A stretch of DNA of 64,000 nucleotides from Tetranychus cinnabarinus. Taxonomy: Eukaryota; Arthropoda; Arachnida; Trombidiformes; Tetranychidae. Each line of letters starts with the position of its first letter. Position 1 is the stretch's first letter. Of this stretch, positions 39,038-50,487 are shown one piece after another. The stretch lies in NCBI GenBank assembly GCA_022266195.1, contig WHVY01000006.1:3906001-3970000 (forward strand). The letters are read 5' to 3'. The notes below the pieces were generated by a model that saw nothing but the letters and a program-made list of their open reading frames with translations, ran no database searches and was not told where the DNA came from. Position numbers and translations under genes: made by a program.

Positions 39038-40409
39038 ATGTTCATAACTAAAGTTGCATTTCGAGGAATCATCCTAAATGTTAGGAGTTATGCCACCTTC
39101 ACTGATTCCACCCAAAAATTAACCTTAGAAAAAGTATCTGGATTTAAAAGAAAGGCCAATTTCCCTAAGTCTAAATTGAAAAGCGATTTATTAGACTATT
39201 GTGATTCACTTAAATTAAAAGTTATTGGGGGTTCAGGAGGTAATGGATGTCCAGTGTCAAAGGCCATCGGTGGTTCTGGAGGAAATGTAATTGTTACAGC
39301 TTCAGACGAGATTGATGATCTTTCATATATTAAATCAAATTTTCCTGATCTTAAAGCTCTAGCTGGTCATGGACTGGATGGACGAAAATCCAGACTGGTT
39401 GCACCCGATGGCATTGATTTAACAATTAAAGTTCCATGCGGGGTCACATTATTCAATGAGTTTATGAGTCCAATTGGGGATTTAGTCAAGAATGGTGACT
39501 CCAAAATTGTTGCTCATGGAGGGCAAGGTGGAAGCGTAAGGAACAATTTTTTCGGAGGTAAAGGACAATCACAATGGATAACTTTGGATTTAAGATACTG
39601 CGTTGACATAGGTAATTTTAATCGAATAATCAAACTCATTTTATATCTTATCATACTCAATAACTTTCCTTTATGAAAAAGATCAAACACTTTCTTAACT
39701 ATCAATTTGCTTTATTAAAGGTCTTGTCGGTTATCCAGATTCTGGAAAATCTCTTTTACTAACCAAACTATCGACATCTGATCAATATCTCATCGGATCA
39801 CCAGAAAAATCGTATAAAAGTAAAAGACCTTGGTTGGATGATATTAAATTCAAAGATGGAAGACTTATAAGCTGTGTTGATTTACCTAGTCTTGTAGAAG
39901 GAGCTCATTGCAATGATGGTCTAGGTCACCATTATCTGAAACATTTATATCATAATCAATTAATTGTTTTTGTTATTGATGTTCATGGATTCAATCGAGG
40001 AATATTTCGCAAACCAATCGAAACGGTACTTTTACTCAACAAACAAATTGAAATTTACGATGATAGATTTTTATCTAAACCAGTCTTAATTGTCGTAAAC
40101 AAGATGGATTTACCTGGAGCTGATGTTGCTTTTGAAGAGTTTATGGTAGACTTAAAGAAAATTTATTCACAACCTGATGAATGTGATTTAGATAAATCAA
40201 TTTTACCTCGTAGATTAATCAAATATCAAGATATTATTCCAATATCTTGTCTTCAAGATAGAAATATTGACTATGTTAAGCTGCGGGTTCGTGAACTAAT
40301 TGACTTTAATTATATGAGTAAGCGCGATCCAGACTGTCCTCGTACGTTCATTAGTCTATTAGATAGAGTCATGGAATCCAGAAAACAAACAAAATTTAAA
40401 TTGTTGTAA
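39038..40409 (+). CDS. MTG2: Obg-type mitochondrial GTPase (MTG2-like) with a coupling factor 6-derived N-terminus, two exons
   Basis: Exons 39038-39611 and 39721-40409 (109-bp intron, phase 1) give 420 residues. Residues 1-45 align without gaps to residues 1-45 of the neighbouring coupling factor 6 at 22 of 45 identities. A glycine-rich Obg fold (about 60-190, with GGSGGNG and HGGQGG) follows, then the G domain: P-loop GYPDSGKS at 195-202, switch II DLPSLVEG at 245-252, GLGHH after it, and NKMD at 318-321. Obg/MTG2 GTPases assist assembly of the large ribosomal subunit, in mitochondria for the eukaryotic form. The usual switch II DxPG is DLPS here, with the conserved glycine replaced by serine. 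The upstream CATTGTAG suggests a 5' UTR intron ending at 39034. The family call is firm; mitochondrial location is inferred from the leader. Confidence 0.88.
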
Positions 40410-41759
40410 TTATTTCGTCGTAAGTAAAAGAGAGTCTCATTAAATCAACACGATTTTTGTATGTACAATATTTTGTATTATTATATTAACATATAAATTC
40501 ACCTTTTCTCCTAAATTTTTGTTATAATAATTTCACCATTTGTGCATTGAATCTGCTTGTCAATTGACCGGAATAATTAAGCTAATTATTCATTATATTG
40601 TCAAAATTAAGTCAATGATTGATCTTTCGGTTTTGTCACTTTTGTTTGTATTGATTATTCAACTTACAATTTGAGAAACACTATTTCAAAATTACTTGAA
40701 GCTTATCCTGAAAAACAATTGTCTTATTGTCATTATCAGGGGTGATCCTTAGTCTAATTAGTGAATACCAATTAGTTGGAATTTCTTTCTTACTAATTAT
40801 CACGCTATTTTATTCTTTAATCAAGTGAAACAGCTCAATCGATAGCCTGGAGGATCGCAATAATTAGAGTCGAAATTGATAATCGATTGATCTTGATCAG
40901 TACTGTTTGGTTTGCCATTTTGTGGCCTTGCCATTTAGCTTCACTCATTTGATGATGGGAAATGATATTACAAATTACTCGTCAATAATTGTCTCTAGCT
41001 GATCGTAAATCAAAAACATTGTTAAATTACAAATAGCAACAGTTCAGCAGTTCAACAAAAACTGAAGAATTAAAGAATCAATTTTTATTACTGGTTAAAA
41101 GACTCTATCAAACTCAGACTATAATTTAGCGATGAATATCATTCCAATTACTGTTCTAATGAAGGATGGTTGAGCTACTAGCGTTTATCAAACAATTTTG
41201 TAAAATTAACTATTTTCGTGGGTTAGTAAATTGAATTAATAAAACATACAATGCAATATTATTGATTATGAATGTTATATAGCAAATTATTAACAATCAA
41301 ATGGAAACATTTTTTCATAAATGTTGCGAAGTAAACTTCTCTCAATATTCAAATTTAGTTAGGCTGAATTTTTAGTCAATTTTTCTCGTGATAAAAATTA
41401 TAAAAGAAATGATTGGAAAAGTGAATTTTGTTTCATAAATAATTATTCAATTTATTGTATCATATCAATGACAGAGTTGAAAGTAAGTTTTCTTTTCATC
41501 TATACAAGGCTACATTTAATCATTTTTCAGATCAACTGATTAACAATTAAATGAGTGAGAATTATTTTGAGAAAAAATGAAATATGAAGCAAAAAAGAAC
41601 TTTCCATCAATTGATCGATACATTGTGGCTGGATAAATGAATTTAGAGGGTCCTTTGGGCAGGATGATGATGAATAAGGTAGAAATGGATTGGCGAATTG
41701 ACAATTTGGTTGTTTCTAGAGTTACTGAATGACAGTTGGGCTAATCAGTCAGTGACCCT
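40410..41759. other. intergenic region, no gene seen
   Basis: AT-rich, holding the 3' ends of the convergent GTPase gene and secreted-protein gene. No canonical AATAAA close to the GTPase stop; no RNA gene recognised. Confidence 0.5.
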
Positions 41760-42050
41760 TCACTTATGCCAACCTCCCCAGTGTTGTTGTTCGTGACCCC
41801 AGCCATGGTGTTCAGCATGGTGAGTGTAGACAGGTATGTAGACATATTTAACATGTTGCTTGTGTCCGCAGCATTTGTTATCCTTGATGATGATGTTTTC
41901 ACCGCCCTTTTTACCACCAGAGTTCAAAATAATTTGAGAGTGTTTATCCTGGAGCACAATGTTGGATCCTCCTTTGTCACCAGCATAACTTAAATCCATA
42001 AGGCACCAAAGGCAGACAATTATGGCGAAAACAATAACTTTTGGAGACAT
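41760..42050 (-). CDS. small secreted His/Gly-rich protein, family unknown
   Basis: Starting at the ATG at 42050 the frame encodes 96 residues. The frame stays open further upstream, but this methionine opens a clean signal peptide (MSPKVIVFAIIVCLWCLMDL, cleavage likely after SYA), so I chose it. The mature part has two similar Gly/Ile segments (GGSNIVLQDK and GGENIIIKDN), a CC pair, then a tail rich in His, Tyr, Gly and Trp (YVYIPVY, HHGWGHEQQHWGGWHK). A TATA box lies about 140 bases upstream. Histidine/glycine-rich secreted proteins of arthropods include cuticle, silk-associated and antimicrobial peptides; I recognise no specific family. No intron is needed. Confidence 0.65.
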   Translation of the reverse strand: MSPKVIVFAIIVCLWCLMDLSYAGDKGGSNIVLQDKHSQIILNSGGKKGGENIIIKDNKCCGHKQHVKYVYIPVYTHHAEHHGWGHEQQHWGGWHK

Positions 42051-42186
42051 GATTAGAAGAGAATTAGTGTTTGTTTTTTTGGTTAAATGAAAAATGAATG
42101 AAATCACAACTAAAGAGTTGACTGTTTTGTTGTTGTTTGTTTGAAGACTGGTAAGCAAGTTGATAAATTTACAACAATGAAATCAG

Positions 42187-42194
42187 CTTATATA
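42187..42194 (-). promoter_or_regulatory. TATA box of the secreted His/Gly-rich gene
   Basis: CTATATAAGC on the minus strand, about 140 bases before the chosen start codon. This leaves room for a 5' UTR of about 110 bases. Confidence 0.55.
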
Positions 42195-44968
42195 GTCAAC
42201 TAAAGTTGGCCAAATTCTGATTGGTAAACACACAAAAATTCATAATTTGATATAATTCGATGATAGAAACTCTAGAGTTAGTTAGAAGAAGAAAGAAGAG
42301 GCTGAGCAATAAGGAGGGAACTGAGTAAAAAGAGAAGTAAAAGAAAGTGAATTGTTAAAGATTGGGTTAATTGTAGCAGGAACTTGATACTGAGGTAAAT
42401 TGTCGTGCTTAACCAAGCAAAATTGGGCCCGGTAGTTAGTTGACATAAGCATTGACTGATAATTTAAAACAACAACAACTAATACATCAGTTAACTTAAT
42501 AATCAACATTTAATTTACACAACAACAGCATGTTCAATTTTACATAACACTTACCTTGTTCAACGCATCTTGATCTTGGTCAAAGGTTACCTTACCTCGG
42601 TAACTTTACAATTCAAGTTAAAACATGGTCAAACCCGGTTACTTGGTTATCTTAATAACCTGGAAAAATAGATTAAAAAAAATAAATCGGTTAAATGATC
42701 AAACTAAATATGATTGATGATGTTTAACATGGACAGTAAAACACACATAAACACAAGATAGGAAGAGAACCAACTTTGCTCAATATTTGCTTTTACAATC
42801 GGAACTGTCCAGTTGTCCACAATTTATCATTGCTTGATAAACCAAGTAAACTGCAATTAGCCAGGCTTCAACTGTCCCATCTTTAATAAAATTACAGTTG
42901 AAAGAAAAAATAATTACACAAATGAACAAATAAACAAATTAACGAAGTAAATGTTTACCAGAAATCTCAACAATTTAACAGCTGATGCACACTTTACATT
43001 GACAACCAATGACCCAATGAAACCGCCAAATTTGATTACCATTTATTTAAAGCTTTAATCTTAACAAATTATATTAAATTTTACAGAAATTTATGAAATT
43101 AATCTTAATTTTGCCATTTTTAAATCAATATATTTCCTTTGATATCTTAATAGTAGCAATTTACAGGTTAAAATGATGCATTCCAATAAAAACCTTGACG
43201 CTATGTTAACCAATAATTCAATTGAAATCAATAAATTTTTAAGTGCTGAGAGTTTAATATCAATAAACTTAGAAGCAATAAAGCAAAATGTATCAAATGT
43301 AATGTTCAATTCCTTATTGGAATCAGCAATTTAAGTGTTAACCAGAAAAAGATGATCATCATTTTGATATCAATATTTTACCATTCAACCATTTGACCAC
43401 AATTGAAACCCATTTACGTGATTGTGACATTTGAAATGAGAATGAAATAAGTTCATATTGAACAATTAAAAATATGCTAAATTATTGGTGTAATTTGTTA
43501 ACCAACAAACATGAAAATGAAATGTAATTAACTTTAAATTTGATTTGCAAAACTTATATAACTGTGACTAGGAGTGATTAACAATGAACAAGTTAACAAG
43601 TGTGAAGTGAATTGTAAAAATTAAAAATGTACACTTTTTTTTTTAATTTGTTTATTGCAATTTACTAATCATTTCTTGATTATTATTGTTAAACTTTCTT
43701 TTTTTCACGTTGATGTTACTTTAATTGCTCTTATTATCATTTGTTGTAATCACTGAAATGGTTGTTGTTAGTTAACAATTGGTGTGACAATTTAGCGGAA
43801 ACAATTGATAATCTATTTACCGGAAAGCTAAATCTAATATTCACATCACAATTTATTTACATTTTAATCTTTAATTCTTAATCACAATTATTAATGTTCG
43901 ATATTCTTTAATTGAAATTGGTTAATCAATTTTTCCATTTTTGTTACAATTCATTGTTACAACAATTTAATCGTTTAAACTCAAGCCATCAATCAATTGG
44001 ACATAAACTTGGATCATTTTCATTTCGATTTTGAACATTTTTCATTTTCGATTTTCCCATTTCTCTTTATTGAGAGAAATTAATTTTGTTTAATTGATTT
44101 CTTAGTCAATGTTGATTGCTACAATTAGAGTCGCTCTTTTAGAGATTTTGCTTTTACAGTGAAACTCAATTAAGTCAATTATTATAATTAAAATGAAATC
44201 AACAGGTTAATAGGAATTGATTATTAACTAAACTGTGATAATTTATTATGAATATCATGACTATTATAATCATTTTTTTACTGATTATCACATGAAAGTT
44301 TGGTAACATTTAATTCCGGTTCAATTGAAATGTTAACCTTAACAGTTTAACTTGCTAATTATTGGATATTTTGCTATTGACTTTGCCTTTTTCATGCTAA
44401 TTAATAGGTTTATCCGATAATTTGCTCTTCAATATTCAACAAATTACTTAAATGTTCATGAATTGATCAGTGAAAAGGTTTAATGATAACGCAATTACCA
44501 AATGATTTGCTTTTTGTCAAAATCATTTTATATTTACCAAGATATTTCATGTTCATTTGCAACTTTAATTTGATCGTCTGAATGTTACATTAATTTACAA
44601 GAATAGTTGAGTGACAATTTATATTTTCAGTTAACATTAATTATTTTAGATTAAGGCTTTATAAAAGTCTATATGACGAACATGTTCCTAATTATTTATG
44701 GATGGACCAAGTTTGGACCAGGCATCATTGCTATCGATTACTCGCTACCCTTTAGCAATTAATCGAGATGTTCCCTCGGCGTAACATCAAGCTGGCTTCT
44801 CATTGAAACAGCCGCGCACTTCAGCTCTAAGCTTATTGATTGACTTTAACCTTTTACTAATTCACAGGTGATAGTCACTTGTCGTTTGGTCATGCGATTG
44901 CGACGGGTGTTCAATCAACTTAAACTTTCGTTATTCGATTGAGAAATTTTATCTGTTTTACTCTTCCT
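42195..44968. other. intergenic region, no gene seen
   Basis: AT-rich with short chance frames (42282-42509 and 43091-43309, minus). The part 44700-44960 is less AT-rich and precedes the stop of the channel gene; it is probably its 3' UTR. Confidence 0.5.
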
Positions 44969-46327
44969 TTACCAAGCTATTCTTGCAGCATTGCGTGTTG
45001 ACATTTTTTTAGCGTGTGACAGCTGATTTCTTGTCCTTATTGGATGACTCTTGTGACTTAACCAACCATTTTTCAAAGACGAATGTGATAATTTTAGTTT
45101 CTTTTTCACATTTTGATGGAAATTAAAAGCTTTAAAAGTCCAGTAAAATAATATATTTAACGCTCTAATCGTGGGTAAAAATATCCAAATGCCGATAACT
45201 GATGTCAAGTGGACGAGGAAATTTACAAAAGACTCGCCAGGAAAGTATTTAATTATCTTCTCTGTTCCATGTGGATAATTTATCAAAATATGGTAAGATC
45301 CGTTTTCCTTAAAGGGTGAATTGATTTGTGTCCCCAACTCTGGTAGATAAAACATTTGGGTACAAGGCTGCTGTGGATATTTATTGAAACAATAGGTTGA
45401 CAAGAACGAGAGTTCAGGACGATCAGAGAAACGTGCATTATAATGCTCCGGTATTAATTTGATGTAACGACGATAACTCCATTCATTTTTGACGGCAAGA
45501 TGCAACTCTCCAACACAGCTGTGGATACACCTTATACGCTGTTTACAATCTAATTGACTATAATCGAGGCAATCAGTTACGTAAGGATAAGGTTTTGATT
45601 TGATTTTTATCCTTTTAAAAGTGATCGATGCCTGGTTATTCTCTGATGTGTCGAATTGGATGAAACTTGGATCGCCCATTGCATTTTCAAGACCTGAAGT
45701 CGGATTATTGAGAAACACACCAATCTTGGATGTTGTCAAGACCGATTTATTGATCGTTATTTCAACCAGCCGGTTACCCCAGTGATTGTAATTTTGATAT
45801 TTCAGTTTTTTGAATGATGAATCGAAAAGGCGAAAGCATTTTGAATATAAGTTCAAATATTCAGTAATATTGGGATCAAGATGCGAACAGGAAACGGGTT
45901 TGTGGAATCCTGGTACAACAATCAAGCAAGAAGGCACAAATTGGTCCCACGTTGGTAGTAGATCATTGAGTTGTTTAACTGTTAATCGAGTGGTGTAATA
46001 ATGATCTGCTGATTCTTGTAAAATTTGTCCATATTTAGGATCAATATCGTAAAATAAACATACTGAAATGGATGGCAAATTAGCTTTTTCGTAGATCCTT
46101 ATGTCAACTTTGGTAGTCACTCTAAATGCAATGTAATTGGATATCACAATTATTAATGAGGATATTAATCCAAAATAAGTGAAGAATTGAGCTAAACGAA
46201 ATATCATGAATCGCGAACGATCATTCGAGTAATCTGGTTGCTTTTGCCGGTCAACATTTCGATGAAAATTGCGTCGTTTTAAAAAGTCTGGTTTCAAGGT
46301 ATAAATTTTCATGATGGAACTGAACAA
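44969..46327 (-). CDS. DEG/ENaC-family sodium channel subunit (pickpocket-like), intronless
   Basis: A 452-residue protein with the two-transmembrane plan of degenerin/epithelial sodium channels: TM1 about 41-66 and TM2 about 366-398, with a large extracellular loop between. Just after TM1, LPSISVC (84-90) matches the family's FPAVTIC block, and PYPYVTDCLDY (246-256) resembles the conserved cysteine region before the second half of the loop. The loop cysteines (about 134, 147, 164, 253, 261, 267, 271, 313, 322) fit the disulfide-rich finger/thumb fold. TM2 reads SVIGIWIFLPTIRA where typical members have GLWLGFSVLTLVE, so the G/SxS selectivity signature is absent. A Lys/Arg/Ser-rich tail follows. 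Family members are cation channels for mechano-, chemo- or peptide sensing at the plasma membrane. It may be a divergent member of an expanded set. Confidence 0.82.
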   Translation of the reverse strand: MFSSIMKIYTLKPDFLKRRNFHRNVDRQKQPDYSNDRSRFMIFRLAQFFTYFGLISSLIIVISNYIAFRVTTKVDIRIYEKANLPSISVCLFYDIDPKYGQILQESADHYYTTRLTVKQLNDLLPTWDQFVPSCLIVVPGFHKPVSCSHLDPNITEYLNLYSKCFRLFDSSFKKLKYQNYNHWGNRLVEITINKSVLTTSKIGVFLNNPTSGLENAMGDPSFIQFDTSENNQASITFKRIKIKSKPYPYVTDCLDYSQLDCKQRIRCIHSCVGELHLAVKNEWSYRRYIKLIPEHYNARFSDRPELSFLSTYCFNKYPQQPCTQMFYLPELGTQINSPFKENGSYHILINYPHGTEKIIKYFPGESFVNFLVHLTSVIGIWIFLPTIRALNILFYWTFKAFNFHQNVKKKLKLSHSSLKNGWLSHKSHPIRTRNQLSHAKKMSTRNAARIAW

Positions 46328-49300
46328 TCAGATGATTACATTGCAAAGAAATGAACAAGTGAAAGGACGAGCTCACAAAATGTAACATTTTTAAAAAATA
46401 ATCAATTTATTAGAAAATTGACTGATTTGAAATACACTTTTAATCGATTTTTCATTTTCCATTTACCCAGATTTTCCCAGCACCCATCGAGAGCAAATTT
46501 ATCAGACATTTGAAGGTAATTAAAATACATTAGCTGTTAAAGGATACAATATTTATTTCACATTGGTTTCAGATCAAAAGAGAGTCAACTTAAACAATTT
46601 CTAATCGATAATTAACTTTAATTCGCTTGATTTTCCTATTTCTTGGAACCAGTTACATTACTAAACATGTTTTAAAGTTTAGACCTAACAAAGAAGTCAA
46701 TTTATATAGTATACAGTTCAATTGAATAGGATGGTTAATGGATCTAATCAACAAATATGATTATAAACTATTGCAGGCAGTTAATTCAGAAAAATTCAAT
46801 GACTTATGAAAATCATGAGCTCTTTAGATTGAGTTATCGGTTTAAAAATAATAAACATGGAGAAACATTTAGAAACCAATTGAGTGAATCCTCCATAAAA
46901 ATTTGTCAACGGTTTTTGTTGTGAAAATGGTTGTATATTGAAAAGCTAAAACAGACTGAAAAACATGATTCTAAGTTGCTTCTGGATACTTAAAAAACCA
47001 CCAAAAAAAGATAATCTGAAATAGAGCAAAAGAATCAAATTAAAGTTGAAATTAACAAGCAATGATTTACAAGCAATTTTCCAATTACAAATGAAAAATG
47101 TTTATAAATTAGTCAACCAGAGAGCGACACCAGTCTAGAAAAGATTGAAATACAAAAAGTCCAACAAGTGTCGCCCTCAGGCAGAAAATAAAGTGACTAA
47201 AGAATTTCGACCAACGATTCACTTTATCAACATCGAGTTCGAAGTTGCAAGTAATGTACTGAAAGATGATTACAATGGTTTCCCTGAAGTTATTTGCAAA
47301 ATGAAACCATGATGTCTCTACTGGTTAGTTACAACAGAAAGCAATGTTATTTACATGCAACTAGTTTATTACCTCTTCGAGTAAAGTGTTTCAATGCAAC
47401 AACATCTTCAATGTAATACACTTTAACCGTAATGATGAACACAATGTCGATCCATTTCCATATTGACTATTCACTTTTCAATTTAACCAACAACAATCAA
47501 AACAGATTTACATCAATTGGTTAAACCAAATAATCTCAAAAGCAAAACATTTTTTCTGGATAATACCAATTATCGCTAATTACTCAACAAACTTCTTGTG
47601 ACAAAAAAAACACGAAACAAAAGTGACCTCAGCGGATCCTTCCTCCAAATAAGCAAATCATATCCGACAAAATATGCCACCAAAAAATGATAAAGCCAAA
47701 GGAACACCTCAAAGAGGTGAAAGTCGTAAGTACAAATCTAATTACTAAACACTAATCACTAAGCAATCAGATTAGTTAACCTTTTTCACAAACAAATAAT
47801 CAAAGTGTAGTCAAGCTGAAAAGCATCAAGTTTTTGATGCAAAGAAGCATTTATTTACAATCTTTTACCATTTCATTTGAAATCAAATTTACCTTTAATG
47901 ATGCTTTTGTGTCATTTGTGTTAATATTTCAATATTACAAACAAAATTGCATTTCAACTGAGAGCATTATCCAAGAGAAATGTCGATTTAATAAAAATTT
48001 TAAATCTAAAGTCAAAGTTACTCTCAACTCCCAAGCCAATGTAATAATAATGTAATATCAATAGCAAAATGAACAGCAAAAAAAAGAGCAACAAGAATGC
48101 CTTTTTTTATCATCTTTTTCAATTCAATCCAAATCTTTAGTCTTTACTTTTAATCATGTTGAGATTGAAATTGTGAATGTGAAATATGGAAAATAATTCA
48201 AAGAGATTTACTTGAAATGTTCAGTGTTCAGTTGAATGGGAAAAAAATGATGAGAAAATGAAGAGAAGAGCAGAAAATGGAAATGAATTTTCACTCAGCA
48301 AAATTTGATTCAGATTGATTCACAATTCAATTTAATAGACCTTTTCCATGCATCAGTCAATCTATTCATCTTTAAATGATAACAATAATAATGAAAATAT
48401 AAAAAGGTTATAATAGCAATGATAATAATAATAAATAACGAAATAACCATTTAAAATGTGCAAGAAAGTTAAATTGCAATCAATGGGAAAAGTAAACCTG
48501 TTCAAACTGTTTCAAGAGTTTCATGATTTCCTTAAATAATTCAATTCTCAAGTCGATTAAAATTTCATGCCATTTAAATTCATCTTTTCCATCATCTAAC
48601 CTTTGCTTGACTTTTCATTTCAATTGCAATTAAAATGATGAACAGTAAAAATGTTGAAGAATCAAGTTTACCATTTTCACTGTTGAAGTAAACGTTGATG
48701 TTTAGTTTACACTTTTACTGAGCTTTTTTTTGTTTCACTTTTCACTGTTTCTCCAAACATTTTCATGTTAACATATTCCACCAAGGTATTTTCATGGTTG
48801 TTGCACCATTTAATAACATGTAATAACTGAACTAATTCACTTCTCAAGTGAAAAGCAGCCCATGAGATGAAGAGTTGCTGATGAGAACAGATGATTGTTG
48901 ATGAATCCAAAGGAAGGAAAACTATTCATCTCAAGTTTTTGGTAGCAATTTGGAAGAATATTTTTCTTCTCTTTTTTTCTCTTTTCGACTAAATAATTTT
49001 TGCTTGTTCATTCCATCCTCATCATTATCATGATTCCTTGATTCACTTTCACCAGTCAACCGTTAACCCTTTCAAAATAATATTACATTATGTACAACTG
49101 TTGCTCTGTTCATTAGCCTTATTTGCCTTTCAGATTTCCCTTCTTCCTCATCATTATCGTAAAGTGAAAAGTATATTTTCAAATGAGAACCCAAAACATC
49201 AACATTGGAAAAGTTGATTTCCATGACTTGGTGGTCATCACAGTGACAGGGAATGTCAGTGTTTCAATTTTGTTTCATTTAAAAAGCTATATGTTGATAC

Positions 49301-49967
49301 AAGTGTAAACCACTTGAGTCTTGAAGTCTATTCAAGTGCATCAGAACGTTATTCAAGATTGTGATATCATGTATTCCTTTGAAACTTTAAACTGAATACT
49401 TTGAATGTTTCATCAACCTTTTCTCATTGATTTTATCTCACAAACTGTGATCAGTTGCTCACAGTTTTTCATCGCTTTCAACCTTTCCTTTCCTTTCACT
49501 GATCTTTCAACTTTATAAGCACATTATGTTAGTCAATTTGTTAACAGAATTTTTTTGTTCATTTCTTTTTGTTAATCAATTCAGGTTGACTGTGAAAGAG
49601 GTGGAAGAATTTGCAGAACAAAAAAATGAAAAAAAATCCAAACTCAAAAATCTTTCAAAGTGAAGTTCCAACACTAAAACTGTTGAAATTAACTGAAAAA
49701 ATCATGTTTAGAATGAACCAAATTCACCATTTCTCGAAGATTATATTTACGAGTTGAACGTTTTCCATGCTAGAATTGCTCTGAATAATCTATGCAAAAT
49801 TTGAGAACATTTCTTGAAAAAACAATTTTCTCTCAATGATTCCGTTATCAGTCATTTAATTCAAAGTGTTGTTAGCAAAAATATCATTTTAGATTCACAA
49901 GTTTCTCTATTAATGATTCAGAGCAACACGCAGTTTTCAGCTCAATATTCAGTTGAAATGAAAAAGA
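46328..49967. other. noncoding region before the Polinton
   Basis: No complete gene. A possible single first exon (47674-47725) is listed separately. A short perfect inverted repeat, AAACTGTGA and TCACAGTTT, lies at 49442-49467. Other frames (47834-48055 plus, 48707-48910 minus) look random. Confidence 0.5.
47674..47725 (+). CDS. possible first coding exon of an unidentified gene
   Basis: ATGCCACCAAAAAATGATAA opens a Lys/Pro-rich 17-codon frame (MPPKNDKAKGTPQRGES) that runs exactly into a strong donor, C|GTAAGT, at 47726. The ATG context (CAAAATATG) is acceptable. No matching downstream exon was found before 49967 or in 63489-64000. If the exon is real, its next exon lies beyond the window and the Polinton sits in the intron. 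Chance remains a fair alternative. Confidence 0.3.
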
Positions 49968-49973
49968 AAAATG
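49968..49973 (+). repeat. left target site duplication of the Polinton
   Basis: AAAATG, repeated at 63483-63488. A 6-bp duplication is the hallmark of Polinton integration. Confidence 0.95.
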
Positions 49974-49979
49974 AGTAGT

Positions 49980-49987
49980 TATATAAG
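49980..49987 (+). promoter_or_regulatory. TATA-box sequence at the left terminus
   Basis: TATATAAG six bases from the element end, reading inward. The right terminus carries the same motif (63468-63476) in mirror orientation. Function unproven. Confidence 0.4.
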
Positions 49988-50034
49988 GTCCTTTTTTGGA
50001 ACGACTTGGTTTTTCTGGCACAAGTTGGTTTTTC

Positions 50035-50098
50035 TGGACCAGTCCGCTTCTGGACCAGTCCGCCTCTGGACCAGTCCGCCTCTGGACCAGTCCGCCTC
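50035..50098 (+). repeat. 16-bp minisatellite, four units
   Basis: Four copies of TGGACCAGTCCGCCTC (the first has CTTC). The right repeat has only two units (63390-63421), which explains the 32-bp length difference of the terminal repeats. Confidence 0.95.
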
Positions 50099-50451
50099 TG
50101 GAACAATGATACCGTCATACGGTATCAGTATTTTTTCAATGTTCAATGTGGCTAAACTAAACCTAGCACTAAATACCATCTTTCGATGGGGTTTTTAATA
50201 CCATCATTCGATGTATCCAATTTATCCGTCTAACCTAACTTTAGTACGAAGCTGTCCGCTCTGGAACAGCTTAACTGAAAGGTGTCCGCTTCTGAACCAA
50301 GGGAAACAATACCGTCTTACGGTATTAGTTTTTCAATGTTACAGTGTCTCTATACCAACATACAGTGTGCATAACCTAAGTTAATATTTCCTCCCCCCCC
50401 TTCCAATCAAACTTGTCCGCTCTAGGACAACTCCGATGAATCGATGAAAAC

Positions 50452-50459
50452 TATATAAG
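50452..50459 (+). promoter_or_regulatory. TATA box before the first Polinton gene
   Basis: TATATAAG 29 bases before the ATG at 50488 and about 130 bases before the TBP-like ATG. With normal spacing the transcript would start around 50480-50488, so the small membrane ORF would have almost no leader. Confidence 0.6.
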
Positions 50460-50487
50460 GCAGTAACAATCAAATGATCAATCAAAA

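Larger units (their letters stand above)
49974..50369 (+). repeat. left terminal inverted repeat, 396 bp
   Basis: Matches the reverse complement of 63119-63482. It contains four 16-bp minisatellite units, two perfect GATACCGT/ACGGTATC-type hairpins exactly 200 bp apart (50108-50126 and 50308-50326), and recurring GTCCGCTCTGGAAC-like words. It is 32 bp longer than the right repeat. Confidence 0.95.

Noticed and set aside
44700..44960. less AT-rich block that might hide an RNA gene
   Set aside because: No tRNA or rRNA pattern could be folded; adjacent to the channel stop, so a 3' UTR is simpler.
50035..50098. possible CRISPR-like array
   Set aside because: Direct 16-bp units without spacers inside a eukaryotic transposon terminus; a simple minisatellite.
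49971..50198. frames on both strands in the left terminal repeat
   Set aside because: Repetitive peptides produced by the 16-bp minisatellite; no equivalent protein pattern.
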